From Microbacterium ureisolvens (GTDB lineage: Bacteria > Actinomycetota > Actinomycetes > Actinomycetales > Microbacteriaceae), in the NCBI RefSeq assembly GCF_019511645.1, contig NZ_JAEUAX010000002.1, positions 372,001-436,000 on the forward strand: a DNA stretch of 64,000 bases, read 5' to 3'. Positions 8,487 to 16,793 of this stretch are shown here, one piece after another (position 1 is the stretch's first letter; each line of letters opens with the position of its first letter). The notes below the pieces were generated by a model that did no database searches, was not told where the DNA came from, and saw only the letters and a list, made by a program, of their open reading frames with translations. The position numbers and the translations under genes are program-made.

Positions 8487-9677
8487 TCAGTGCGAGATCG
8501 TCTCGGCCGCCACCGGCGCCTCGACGCTCACCCAGCCGGACCCGGTCGCCGAGCTCTCCTCGACGGCCGCGAGCACGCGCTGCACCGACAGCCCCTCGGC
8601 GAAGGACGGGTGCGGGTCGGTGCCCTCGGCGATCGCGGTCACGAGGTCGACGACCTGGTGGCTGAAGCCGTGCTCGTAGCCGAGCATGTGGCCGGCGGGC
8701 CACCACGCCGAGACATACGGATGCTGCGCCTCGGTGACGAGGATGCGGGTGAAGCCCTGCGTGACCTCCGGCGCCGTGCGGTCGTAGAACCACAGCGTGT
8801 TGAGATCTTCGAGGTCGAAGCGCAGGGCGCCCTTGTCGCCCGACACCTCGATGGACAGGTCGTTCTTGCGCCCGGTGGCGAAGCGCGTCGCCTCGAACGA
8901 CACGAGGGCTCCGCTGGACAGGCGGCCGGTGAAGATCGCGATGTCGTCGACGGTGACCTCGCCGTAACCCTCCGCCGCCGTGCCCGAAAGGCCCGAGCCC
9001 GACCCCTGGAGCGGCCGCTCCTTCACGATCGTGTCGATCACGCCGGAGACGGCAGTCACGTCCAGCCCCGTCACGAACTGCGTCATGTCGATGATGTGCG
9101 CGCCGATGTCGCCGAGGGCCCCCGAGCCGGCGTGCTCCTTCTGGAGGCGCCACGCGAGCGGCATCTCGGGGTCGACGAGCCAGTCCTGACGGTAGGCCGC
9201 ACGCACCTGGGCGATCTTCCCCACCGCACCCTGGGCGATGAGATCGCGCACAAAGGTGACCGCCGGCACGCGGCGGTAGGTGAAGCCCACCATGGAGCGG
9301 ATACCGCGCGCCGCGGCGCGGGCCGCGGCATCGGCCATCGCCTCGGCCTCGCCCACGGTGTTGGCGAGCGGCTTCTCGCACAGCACGTGCTTGCCCGCCT
9401 CGAGCGCGGCGATGGCGATCTCGGCGTGCGAGTCGCCCGGGGTGACGACGTCGACGATGTCGATGTCGTCTCGCGCGATGACCTCGCGCCAGTCCGTCGC
9501 CGACTCCTGCCAGCCCCACTGGGCCGCGGCATCCGCCACCGCCTCGGCGTTGCGCCCGACGACCACGGCCATCTCGACCTCGTCCGGCAGTGAGAAGACG
9601 CGCGGCGCCTGCCGCCAGCCCACCGAGTGCGCGGCGCCCATGAAGCCGTAGCCAATCATGGCCACGCGCAGCGTCAT
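8487..9677 (-). CDS. Gfo/Idh/MocA family oxidoreductase
   Basis: A 396-residue dehydrogenase with Rossmann start LRVAMIGYGFMGAAHSVGW and CEKPLANTVGEAEAM near residue 100, followed by the family's alpha/beta C-terminal domain (LGDIGAHIIDM). Its first residues nearly match the truncated protein at 1-180, so the window holds two close paralogues. Its ATG overlaps the stop of the beta-subunit gene at 9674 (ATGA), making it the last gene of the deglycosidase operon. Gut C-glycoside pathways use a family member (DgpA) to form the 3-oxo sugar, so a role in oxidising or reducing 3-keto-glycosides is plausible. Confidence 0.88.
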   Translation of the reverse strand: MTLRVAMIGYGFMGAAHSVGWRQAPRVFSLPDEVEMAVVVGRNAEAVADAAAQWGWQESATDWREVIARDDIDIVDVVTPGDSHAEIAIAALEAGKHVLCEKPLANTVGEAEAMADAAARAAARGIRSMVGFTYRRVPAVTFVRDLIAQGAVGKIAQVRAAYRQDWLVDPEMPLAWRLQKEHAGSGALGDIGAHIIDMTQFVTGLDVTAVSGVIDTIVKERPLQGSGSGLSGTAAEGYGEVTVDDIAIFTGRLSSGALVSFEATRFATGRKNDLSIEVSGDKGALRFDLEDLNTLWFYDRTAPEVTQGFTRILVTEAQHPYVSAWWPAGHMLGYEHGFSHQVVDLVTAIAEGTDPHPSFAEGLSVQRVLAAVEESSATGSGWVSVEAPVAAETISH

Positions 9678-10090
9678 GCGAGCACGACCTCGCGCTCGAC
9701 GGGGACGCGGTTGGTGACGTACCGGCCGGGACCGCCGTCCACGCCCGGCATGATCTGCATGTAGAGCAGACGCATGGTGAGCACGACCTCGACTGTGAGC
9801 TTCTCACCAGGCTCCGGCGCGCGACCCAGATCGATCACGACCTCGGGCTTGTCGGCGACGAACCACAGCGTCTCGGACTGCTCGGGCAGCTCCTCGACGC
9901 GGTAGCTCTTGCCCTGGAGCTCGAAGCGCAGGGAGTCCTTGGGGATCTCGACGCCGTTGACGGATGCCGCGACATCGTCGACCGCCGAGAGCCAGAGGCT
10001 CCGGTACCAGGGCAGCTGAACCGAGACGGCGATGCCGCTGTCGGTGCGACGGACGTCCTTCTCGGAGAAGAGGGAGTTGTGGGTTGCCAT
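9674..10090 (-). CDS. C-glycoside deglycosidase beta subunit (CarC/DgpC-like, DUF6379)
   Basis: A 138-residue all-beta protein of the type that pairs with TIM-barrel alpha subunits in CarBC and DgpBC enzymes. Shared features include SVQLPWYRSLWLSAV, VNGVEIP, the ETLWF strand and LLYMQIMPGVDGGPGRYV near the C-terminus. The same segments recur in the N-terminal halves of the fused proteins at 19354 and 20861. The ATG start follows the NTF2-like gene by nine bases and has an AGGATCAGCC-type site. It most likely partners the alpha subunit at 10893. Confidence 0.85.
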   Translation of the reverse strand: MATHNSLFSEKDVRRTDSGIAVSVQLPWYRSLWLSAVDDVAASVNGVEIPKDSLRFELQGKSYRVEELPEQSETLWFVADKPEVVIDLGRAPEPGEKLTVEVVLTMRLLYMQIMPGVDGGPGRYVTNRVPVEREVVLA

Positions 10091-10099
10091 GGCTGATCC

Positions 10100-10900
10100 T
10101 CAGGCGTAGGTGTCGGTGAAGGTCTCGTGCGGCACCGGCGGGGCGGGCTCGAGCTTCTGCACCGTCTGCGGGCTGTACGGGTGGTTGGTCGAGGGGACCG
10201 GCTCGTCGGCCGGCGGCATGAAGACGGGCTTGCCGTCGTCGCCGAAGTACATGAGGTCGAGATCGAACGCGCCCTGGTTCTTCAGGCCGAAACTCACCCA
10301 GTTCTCCTCGAACGGGGCGCGGGCCAGCTCGTAGCAGCGGAACTTCCAGAACTTCCACTCGCCGTCCTGCTTGAGGAAGTCGATCGCGTACTTGCACCAC
10401 ACCCAGTGGGCCCAGACCTTCTTGCCGAGCACCTCGTCGGGCGAGTACATGTCGGGGAACGCCTCGGCCACCTTCGGGTCGGTGAGGCCCGATTCGGTGC
10501 CCGCCATGAGCCAGACGCCCTTCGCAGTCCTGCCGTCGGCGGCGACCTCGATGACCGGCGTCGTCGTGGCGTGCAGGATGAGCTTGCCCTCGGGGTGCGG
10601 GCGGTCGCGGTGGTATCGCGTCACGCTCTCCCACGTCGTGTACTGACCGGCGTTGGTGTAGCGCGCGCGGATGCCCTCCGTGCCCTCCTTCACCCACAAC
10701 GGGATGATCTGCTCGTCCTCGAAGGCGTTGTGCAGGTACATGTAGCGGTTGAACAGGTTCTCGACCTGACCGCGGTCCTCCGCGCGCTGAGCCAGCCGCT
10801 GGGCGGCAGCCAGCTGCTCGCGGAGGTCGGCGACCTCGGCGGCGAGCTCGGCGACCGAGACCTCGTCCACGGTCGTCGAGCTTGTCGAAACATCAGACAT
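10100..10900 (-). CDS. NTF2-like (SnoaL-type) protein with N-terminal coiled coil
   Basis: A 266-residue protein. Residues about 10-45 (ELAAEVADLREQLAAAQRLAQRAEDR) predict a coiled coil, followed by a cone-shaped NTF2/SnoaL-like domain (VENLFNRYMYLHNAFEDEQIIPLWV... and DGEWKFWKFRCYELARAPF). Family members include dehydratases, hydroxylase partners and cyclases acting on aromatic compounds. The start overlaps the upstream alpha-subunit stop by eight bases, and the beta subunit follows closely, so it is embedded in the deglycosidase operon. Aglycone processing is a guess; a structural role with the deglycosidase is also possible. Confidence 0.75.
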   Translation of the reverse strand: MSDVSTSSTTVDEVSVAELAAEVADLREQLAAAQRLAQRAEDRGQVENLFNRYMYLHNAFEDEQIIPLWVKEGTEGIRARYTNAGQYTTWESVTRYHRDRPHPEGKLILHATTTPVIEVAADGRTAKGVWLMAGTESGLTDPKVAEAFPDMYSPDEVLGKKVWAHWVWCKYAIDFLKQDGEWKFWKFRCYELARAPFEENWVSFGLKNQGAFDLDLMYFGDDGKPVFMPPADEPVPSTNHPYSPQTVQKLEPAPPVPHETFTDTYA

Positions 10901-11939
10901 TCGCGGTCTCCTTGGACTGCTCGGCGACGGTGTCTTCGATGGCCTTGCGCATGAGCGCGTGCTGCTTCTTCACGACGTCGATCGGGTCGACCACGCCGAG
11001 GTCGACGAAGGCGTGCCCCTCCCACTCGCTGGACAGATACCCCTGGTAGCCGCCCACGACGAACTGCTTCACGATGCGCGGGATGTCCATCGCCGGCTCG
11101 TCGCCGTTCTCGTCGATGTCGTAGAACTTCGCGTGCACGTGGAAGATCTGCGGCATGATGTCGAGCCACTCCTCCGGCGGCACGAGCCCGTGCATGTTGA
11201 ACGCGAGGCGCGTGTGCGGCCCGAAGCCGACCGGGTCGACACCTTCGCCGATCAGGTAGTCCTCGAACTTCTGGTTGCGCTCGTTCATCGGCATCGGCTC
11301 GTGCCAGATCTCGTCCATCACCGCGAAGTGCTTCGGATCCATGCCCATCAGTTCCAGCTGGTCCAGCAGCAGCGGAGACAGCGAGTGCATGGTCGATGAG
11401 AAGTCGGCGGTGAAGCCGAGGCGCTCCGACTGCAGCTCGTCGTACATCTCGCGCATCTGCACGACGGCGGGATTGTTCGGCCCGGACGGCGCGTGGATCT
11501 CGTAGCCGAGGTACTGGTCGTACTTCTCCGCGAGCGGCAGGAGGCTGCGCAGCAGCTCCTTGCCGTGCGAGCGGATGACGACCTTCTTGAAGCCGAGCGT
11601 GTGCGCGGTCTTCAGCTGGCGGGCGAGGAAGTCGTGCTCCTCGTCGGGCGTCATGTCGCGGTCCTTGCGGCGGCCCATGTCGAGGTTCGTGCCGACGGCG
11701 CTCGCCTCCAGGCCGTACTTCTCGAGCGAGTCGAACCAGAGCTTCACGAACTCCTGGTCGACGTCGGGGTACGTGCGCAGCAGCTGCGCGATGTTGAACT
11801 CGACGCCCGGGCCGATGCCCTCCTCGGCGACGGCCGCGATGAGAGTCTCGGGTGTGTAGAGGCCCGCGGCGAACTCACTCGTCAGCGAGTACAGCGTCGT
11901 GCCGAGCTTGATGCCGGTGCCGGCGATGCCGTCGGTCAT
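10893..11939 (-). CDS. C-glycoside deglycosidase alpha subunit (CarB/DgpB-like TIM barrel)
   Basis: A 348-residue TIM barrel related to sugar phosphate isomerases. The presumed metal site is intact: Glu147 (YEIHA), Asp179 (TADFSS), His269 (HVHAKFYDI) and Glu305 (SSEWEGH). Members cleave the C-C bond of 3-oxo-C-glycosides together with a DUF6379 beta subunit. It is much closer to the C-terminal half of the fused protein at 19354 (shared NLDMGRR.DRDMTPDEE and SSEWEGHAF) than to its operon neighbour at 11936. Translation is probably coupled to that neighbour through an ATGA overlap. Confidence 0.85.
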   Translation of the reverse strand: MTDGIAGTGIKLGTTLYSLTSEFAAGLYTPETLIAAVAEEGIGPGVEFNIAQLLRTYPDVDQEFVKLWFDSLEKYGLEASAVGTNLDMGRRKDRDMTPDEEHDFLARQLKTAHTLGFKKVVIRSHGKELLRSLLPLAEKYDQYLGYEIHAPSGPNNPAVVQMREMYDELQSERLGFTADFSSTMHSLSPLLLDQLELMGMDPKHFAVMDEIWHEPMPMNERNQKFEDYLIGEGVDPVGFGPHTRLAFNMHGLVPPEEWLDIMPQIFHVHAKFYDIDENGDEPAMDIPRIVKQFVVGGYQGYLSSEWEGHAFVDLGVVDPIDVVKKQHALMRKAIEDTVAEQSKETANV

Positions 11940-13048
11940 GCGGATGCTCCTTGCGTGGTCGGGAGCCAGGCGGCGAGCTGGGCGCGCGCCTCGGCGAGGT
12001 CGGTGGTCATGCGCGAGCCGGCGTCGGCGGCGGCGGAGCGCTGCACGGCCTGCTCGTCACGGATGATGTCGAACGGCGACTGCCAGTAGTTCCAGTGCCA
12101 GCCCTCGTACTCGCTGGAGATCGCACCGTTGTAGCCGTTCTCCACGAGCAGGCGGATGAGGTCGCGCACCGGCACGGACGGCTCCTCGTGCTGGTCGTCG
12201 ATGCCGAAGAACTTGCCGTGGACGTGCTTGATCCACGGGAAGATCTCGAGCCAGTCGTCGACGCGGGCCGGGCCGAAGAGGCCCGTGCCGTTGATCCCGA
12301 AGTCGATGCCCAGGTCGGGCCGCCCGTGCTGCGCCGCCAGACCGATGAACCGGCCGAAGCGCTGTCCGTGATCCGCCTGGTCGGCCGGGGGACCCTGCCG
12401 GTAGAACTCGTCCCAGAGTCCGGTGACCGCGGCCAGCAGCTCCTCCGACGCGCCGCGCCGGCGGTACGCCTCGATGAGCGAGGGGGCGAAGCCGGAGACG
12501 GTGGCACCCCAGTCCATGGTGAAGCCGAGGAACGGTGACCCGACCTTGTCGTAGCGGTCGCGCAGCGCCAGGATGCGCGGGTGCGACGCGTACTGGTCGG
12601 CGTGCACCTCGAGCGCGAGCGTGACGCCGTACTCCTCGGCGATGGGAGCGAGCGCCTCCATCGAGTCGGGGGTGATCGAGATCTGCACACGTGCGATGGG
12701 GAACCCGAGCTTTGCCGCGGCGGCGATCTGGCGGCGCATGTACTCCAACAGCTCGTCCTGAGTGAGGAGGCGGTCGCGGTGGATGCCGATGTCGGCGTTG
12801 ACGGCGAGCGAGGTGGTGACGAGCCCGGTCTCTGCGATCAGGTCCTTGAACCAGCCGGCGTAGTGGTCGTCGATCTCGGGGAAGCCGCGGAAGCTCGAGA
12901 ATCCGATGATCTCCAGGCCCGGGCCGAAGCCCTCGGCCGCCGCCTTGCGGATGAGACCCTCGAGGTCGTACTCGCGGCCGTGGAAGGCGCGCGTGAAGCT
13001 GTAGAGCGTCACGCCCTGGATGGGCGTGCCCTTCGCCTGGGCGGTCAT
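11936..13048 (-). CDS. carB: C-glycoside deglycosidase alpha subunit (CarB-like)
   Basis: A 370-residue TIM barrel with the subfamily's metal ligands Glu147 (LEVHA), Asp179 (TMDWG), His277 (KHVHGKF) and Glu313 (SSEYEGW). Compared with the gene at 10893 it has a longer loop at residues 215-265 and a C-terminal extension, pointing to a different glycoside preference. ATGA overlaps join it to a beta subunit (13045) upstream and the second alpha subunit (10893) downstream, so beta-alpha-alpha-NTF2-beta form one transcript. The carB assignment rests on family resemblance, the partner gene and the CarA-like oxidase next door. Confidence 0.82.
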   Translation of the reverse strand: MTAQAKGTPIQGVTLYSFTRAFHGREYDLEGLIRKAAAEGFGPGLEIIGFSSFRGFPEIDDHYAGWFKDLIAETGLVTTSLAVNADIGIHRDRLLTQDELLEYMRRQIAAAAKLGFPIARVQISITPDSMEALAPIAEEYGVTLALEVHADQYASHPRILALRDRYDKVGSPFLGFTMDWGATVSGFAPSLIEAYRRRGASEELLAAVTGLWDEFYRQGPPADQADHGQRFGRFIGLAAQHGRPDLGIDFGINGTGLFGPARVDDWLEIFPWIKHVHGKFFGIDDQHEEPSVPVRDLIRLLVENGYNGAISSEYEGWHWNYWQSPFDIIRDEQAVQRSAAADAGSRMTTDLAEARAQLAAWLPTTQGASA

Positions 13049-13449
13049 GCCGCCACCGCCTTTCGTGCGGACATCGTCTTGGTGTCCTTCTCCTCGATGT
13101 GCAGCACCTCATCGGCGCCGATGACGATGTAGGGGATGTAGAGCACCAGCTCGACCGACACGGTGTGCTCGCCGTCCCCCGACACCGCGACGTCGCCCGA
13201 GAGCACGGCGGAGTCCGTCGGGAACCACCACTCCTCGGCGTTGGGCGTGAGCTCGGCGAAGGTGAAAATGCGACCGTTCATCTCCCAGCGGAGCGACTCG
13301 GCCGGCGCCTCCACGCCGTCGACGGTGAGCGTGGCACCCGCGATGCACGAAGCGGGCAGTGCGCGATACCACGGCAGCCGCACCTCGACCGCGGCGCGGT
13401 CGCCGTCGGTCGTGAGCGTGCCCTGCTCGATGATTCGATCGGGGATCAC
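13045..13449 (-). CDS. carC: C-glycoside deglycosidase beta subunit (CarC-like, DUF6379)
   Basis: A 134-residue beta-sandwich-type protein with the signature VEVRLPWYRALPASCI, TLTVDGVEAP and a WWFPTD strand. It aligns with the beta subunit at 9674 but ends differently (LYIPYIVIGADEVLHI), consistent with pairing to the distinct alpha subunit at 11936. The GTG at 13449 has an AGGAGA site. It is the first gene after a 49-bp gap from the oxidase stop; that gap carries the TAGAAACA-type motif, so an internal promoter is possible. Confidence 0.82.
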   Translation of the reverse strand: MIPDRIIEQGTLTTDGDRAAVEVRLPWYRALPASCIAGATLTVDGVEAPAESLRWEMNGRIFTFAELTPNAEEWWFPTDSAVLSGDVAVSGDGEHTVSVELVLYIPYIVIGADEVLHIEEKDTKTMSARKAVAA

Positions 13450-13498
13450 GGGGTTCTCCTGACTACTTTGTCTATGTTTCTACACTCTAATGTCTGAA
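13450..13498 (-). promoter_or_regulatory. Gap with TAGAAACATAGACAAAG, candidate internal promoter
   Basis: On the minus strand the gap reads a TAGAAACA...ACAAAG block followed by AGGAGAACC and the GTG start. It resembles the region before 8425. No clear -35/-10 pair is visible. Confidence 0.3.
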
Positions 13499-15013
13499 TC
13501 AGACAGAAGCAAGATCGCGTGCGATCTTCCTGGCGCCGCGCACGCTGAGCGCGACGGACGTGACGGTGGGGTTGCACGCCGTGGCCGTCGGGATGACGCC
13601 GTTGCCGGCGACGAAGAGGCCCGGAACGCCCCACACCTCGCTGTCGGGACCGCACACGCTCGTGCCGTCGTCGGTCTCGCCCATGCGCGTGGTGCCCTGG
13701 TAATGGAGCGAGGAGCCCAGAGGAAGCGTGAACGGACGCGCGTCGAGCGGATCGCCGACGGCCTCCCCCAGACGCACGATCTCAGCGCGAGCGCGTTCGA
13801 TCACCTCGTGGTCGCGATCGGTGAGCGTGTAATGGATGCGGGGCGCCGGCATCCCGTAGGCGTCGCACTCGGCGTCGTCGAACTCGACCCGGTCGTCGGC
13901 CTGCAGGTCCTTCGCGCAGAACAGCCCCAGTCCGACGATCGAGCCGGGGACGACGGGGTCGTCCTCGGCGAGCGGGATGGGTGAGGCATCCAGCTGCATC
14001 ACCTGCCCGTGGAAGGGCACGTCGTCGGTGAACGGCACCCAGCTGACCCCGCTGTACTCCGCGAGACCCGTCGTCGGAGCGTCGGCGCCGAGGGTCTCGA
14101 CGCCGCGCAGGCGGGAGGCGAAGACGACCTGCGCCTGATCGTTGAGGTAGCGCCCGAGAGCTGCGGGACGGATGCCGGAGGCCCACAGCAGCTGCGGGGT
14201 GCGCAGCGCATCGGCGGCGACGACCACGAATCGGGCGCCCACCTCGTGAGTCTCGCCGGAGCGGAGGTCGCGCACCCGCACGCCTGCCGCACGCCCGTCG
14301 CGCACGAGCACGGCGGTGACGAGGGATTCGTCGAACAGCGAGAAGTCGGGGTTCTCGCGCGTGACGTCACCCAGCACGACGTCCGATCCCGACCAGACGA
14401 GACGGCCGTCCTCGCGGCGATGCGCGGCGAGAGGCATCCGCTGCACCTTCGTCTGGGCGGTGCGGCCCTCGTCGACCGCCTTCGCCAGGCGCTCGCGGAC
14501 GATCTCACCGAAGGGCGCCGCGTCGAAGGCGTTCGTGGTGACGCCGAGGAGGCGGTCGCCCTCGGCCAACAGCTCGTCGAAATCCGGGAGGAAGTCGATG
14601 CGCTCGCTGCCGCCGGGACGCGGGCAGGCGCCGGTCCAGTGCGCCGACATGCCGCCGACGTTGCTCGACATCGCGACGACGGGCAGTCCGTCCTCGCCGG
14701 GGAACTGGTAGCCGTCCTCGAGCAGGAAGGTGCCGGGGCGAGCGGCACGCACGCCGGCTTTCGCGGCTCCGGGGTTCGCGACCTTGGCGCCGCGCTCCCC
14801 CGGCCCCTCGGAGGCGGCCTGCGCACGAGCGCGCGCCTCGGGGTCGGCGATGTTCTTGACGTGCGCACCCGGCGGGTCGGAGATCGTCGGACCGACCTCG
14901 AACATCGCGATGGTCGCTCCGGGCGCCTGCTCGCTCAGGATTCGCGCGTACGCGGCTCCGGTCGGACCGGATCCGACGATGGCGACGTCGACGGCATCGG
15001 GGTACCTCGTCAC
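13499..15013 (-). CDS. carA: GMC-type FAD oxidoreductase, C-glycoside 3-oxidase (CarA-like)
   Basis: A 504-residue flavoprotein with the FAD-binding GSGPTG at residues 14-19 and the GMC/pyranose-oxidase C-terminus: His437 in SSLHYQGTTRMG and Asn481 in ATACNPTVTS form the expected catalytic pair. CarA-type enzymes oxidise the C3 hydroxyl of a C-linked sugar, which allows CarBC to break the C-C bond. No signal peptide is visible, so it should act in the cytoplasm. The GTG start overlaps the preceding stop (GTGA), and the carC/carB-like genes follow. Substrate identity is inferred from the neighbourhood. Confidence 0.85.
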   Translation of the reverse strand: MTRYPDAVDVAIVGSGPTGAAYARILSEQAPGATIAMFEVGPTISDPPGAHVKNIADPEARARAQAASEGPGERGAKVANPGAAKAGVRAARPGTFLLEDGYQFPGEDGLPVVAMSSNVGGMSAHWTGACPRPGGSERIDFLPDFDELLAEGDRLLGVTTNAFDAAPFGEIVRERLAKAVDEGRTAQTKVQRMPLAAHRREDGRLVWSGSDVVLGDVTRENPDFSLFDESLVTAVLVRDGRAAGVRVRDLRSGETHEVGARFVVVAADALRTPQLLWASGIRPAALGRYLNDQAQVVFASRLRGVETLGADAPTTGLAEYSGVSWVPFTDDVPFHGQVMQLDASPIPLAEDDPVVPGSIVGLGLFCAKDLQADDRVEFDDAECDAYGMPAPRIHYTLTDRDHEVIERARAEIVRLGEAVGDPLDARPFTLPLGSSLHYQGTTRMGETDDGTSVCGPDSEVWGVPGLFVAGNGVIPTATACNPTVTSVALSVRGARKIARDLASV

Positions 15014-15804
15014 GCCGCGGCCGCCACTTCACGGATGAGGACGACGGATGCCTCGGACTCGATCGTCGGGTAGTACTCGAGGCCGATCGGCCCGTCGTAG
15101 CCGCTGGCGCGGAGGATGCCGAGGCGCTCGGCCCAGTCGAGGGAACCGGTGCCGGGCTCGCCGCGGCCGGGGGCATCGGCCAGCTGTACGTACTTCACGA
15201 GGTCGCCGGCGTTCCTCAGCTCTGCGGCCATGTCCTCGCCCTCGACGGCGGAGTGGTAGATGTCGTACAGCACGCCGAACTGCGGGGAGGCGACGCCGCG
15301 GGCGACGTAGACGGCCTCGGCCGTGCGGTCCAGGAGCGACCCGGGGTGGTCCACGCGGACGTTGACCGGCTCGAGCACGAGGGCGATGCCGGAGCCCTCG
15401 ATCTGCGCGATCGCCTTCTGGTAGATCTCGATGAGCTTGTCGAGCTGCACCTGGCGCTTCCAGCCGCCGAAACCCGTGCCGCTGCCCACGACGATCCGCG
15501 GGCAGCCGAGGTCCTGCGCGATGGCGACGCCCTCGTCGAGCTTGCGGTAGAACTCCGAGTGATCCCACGGCGGGATCATGAACTGCGTGCGGGGCTCGGC
15601 GAGCTGAGCGGTGAGCTGCGTGCCGGTCTCCTGCAGGGCGGCCTTGAGAGCCGGCAGATCCTTCGGTGTCGCCGGAGCGTCCACTCCGGTCGGGCCCCAC
15701 ATCTCGACGGCGTCGAAGCCGGCCGCTGCTGCGGCGCGCACGCGGTCGTGGTAGTCACCGGCCTCGGTGAAGAGCAGTTCGATGTTGGGTGCGAGTTGAT
15801 ACAT
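15010..15804 (-). CDS. Hydroxypyruvate isomerase-like TIM-barrel protein
   Basis: A 264-residue AP-endonuclease-2-fold protein of the Hyi/OtnI type. It opens with YQLAPNIELLFTEAG and shows Glu in LVLEPVNVR, Asp and His in LYDIYHSAVEGED and Glu in IGLEYYPT as likely metal and catalytic residues. Relatives isomerise hydroxypyruvate or 2-oxo-tetronate and related small keto-sugars. Here it probably handles a sugar fragment from deglycosylation. It has a GGAAAGG site and its stop overlaps the CarA-like start. Confidence 0.82.
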   Translation of the reverse strand: MYQLAPNIELLFTEAGDYHDRVRAAAAAGFDAVEMWGPTGVDAPATPKDLPALKAALQETGTQLTAQLAEPRTQFMIPPWDHSEFYRKLDEGVAIAQDLGCPRIVVGSGTGFGGWKRQVQLDKLIEIYQKAIAQIEGSGIALVLEPVNVRVDHPGSLLDRTAEAVYVARGVASPQFGVLYDIYHSAVEGEDMAAELRNAGDLVKYVQLADAPGRGEPGTGSLDWAERLGILRASGYDGPIGLEYYPTIESEASVVLIREVAAAA

Positions 15805-15839
15805 GACGTGCCTTTCCGTTCCAGTGCCCGTCGAACGGG

Positions 15840-15959
15840 TCAGAACATCGGGTGGTCGTGGGCGGCGTGCACGGAGGCATCCACCACACGCTTGTGCGTG
15901 GAGAAGAGGTCGACGAACGTCCCGAACGCCGCGCGGTCGCCGGCGCCGAAGGGATTCAT
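15840..15959 (-). CDS. Possible 39-residue protein between permease and TIM-barrel genes
   Basis: An ATG at 15959 overlaps the permease stop (ATGA), the arrangement used throughout this locus, and opens a 39-codon frame ending at 15840. The peptide begins MNPFGAGDRAAFGTF and contains DASVHAAHDHPMF. It has no signal peptide or membrane segment and I do not recognise it. It may be a genuine small protein, the relic of a longer gene, or a leader coupling translation to the gene at 15804. Confidence 0.35.
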   Translation of the reverse strand: MNPFGAGDRAAFGTFVDLFSTHKRVVDASVHAAHDHPMF

Positions 15960-16792
15960 CCCTTCAGACCGCCGGCGAAGCCCTGGATGAAGCGCTTCTG
16001 AGCGAACAGGTAGAAGGCGAGGATCGGGATCATGGACACGATGACGATCGCGAAGATCTTGTTCCAGGACGACACCAGGGAGCCGATGTAGTAGTACATG
16101 GCGACCGGGAGGGTCTGATTCTCCGATCCGCCGAGGAAGATCAGCGACGTGAAGAAGTCATTCCAGACGATGAGCCCCGCCAGGATCGCGACGGTGCCCG
16201 TCGCGGGTGACATGAGCGGGAGCACGATGCGGAAGAAGATCTGCGTCCGCGATGCGCCGTCGATCGTCGCCGCTTCCTCGTACTCCGTGCCGAGACCGCG
16301 GAAGAATCCCGCGTACAGGAAGATCGACAGCGGCAGGAGCATCCCGGTGTACAGGACCACCATGCCCCAGATCGAGCCGGTCAGGCCCACCGCACGCGCG
16401 CCGATGTACAGCGGCACGGTGCCGAGCTGCGTCGGCAGGACGATGGCGATCAGGAAGAGGTAGAAGACGGCGCGGCTCCAGCGCCGGGTGCTGCGGGCGA
16501 TGACGTAGCCGGTGAGTGCTCCGAGCAGGACGAGGCCCAGAATGCTGCCGGCGGTGATGATGACGCTGTTGAGCAGACCCTGCAGGACGTTGGAGTTGCC
16601 CTGAGCCGTCAGCACCTCGGTGAAGTTGCTGAAATCCAGGCTGGACGGCGGTGCGAGGTTGGACGTGGTGAGCACCTCCTCGTCGGACTTCAAGGCGGTC
16701 GTGACGAGGAAGTAGAAGGGCGCGAGGAACAGAACCGCGAGGATCCAGAAGATGACCTCGCGCAGCCCGGTGAGCTTGGTGTAGCGGAACAT
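15956..16792 (-). CDS. Carbohydrate ABC transporter permease (MalG type)
   Basis: A 278-residue membrane protein with about six transmembrane segments and the EAA loop (YEEAATIDGASRTQIFFRIVLPLMSPA) that contacts the ATPase. The ATG at 16792 is preferred over an upstream GTG at 16810 because GAGGAGG sits six bases before it. It pairs with the MalF-type permease at 16794 and the lipoprotein at 17829. No ATPase gene is present here, so the system presumably borrows a shared MsiK-type ATPase encoded elsewhere, as is common in actinobacteria. Confidence 0.9.
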   Translation of the reverse strand: MFRYTKLTGLREVIFWILAVLFLAPFYFLVTTALKSDEEVLTTSNLAPPSSLDFSNFTEVLTAQGNSNVLQGLLNSVIITAGSILGLVLLGALTGYVIARSTRRWSRAVFYLFLIAIVLPTQLGTVPLYIGARAVGLTGSIWGMVVLYTGMLLPLSIFLYAGFFRGLGTEYEEAATIDGASRTQIFFRIVLPLMSPATGTVAILAGLIVWNDFFTSLIFLGGSENQTLPVAMYYYIGSLVSSWNKIFAIVIVSMIPILAFYLFAQKRFIQGFAGGLKG

Positions 16793-16793
16793 G

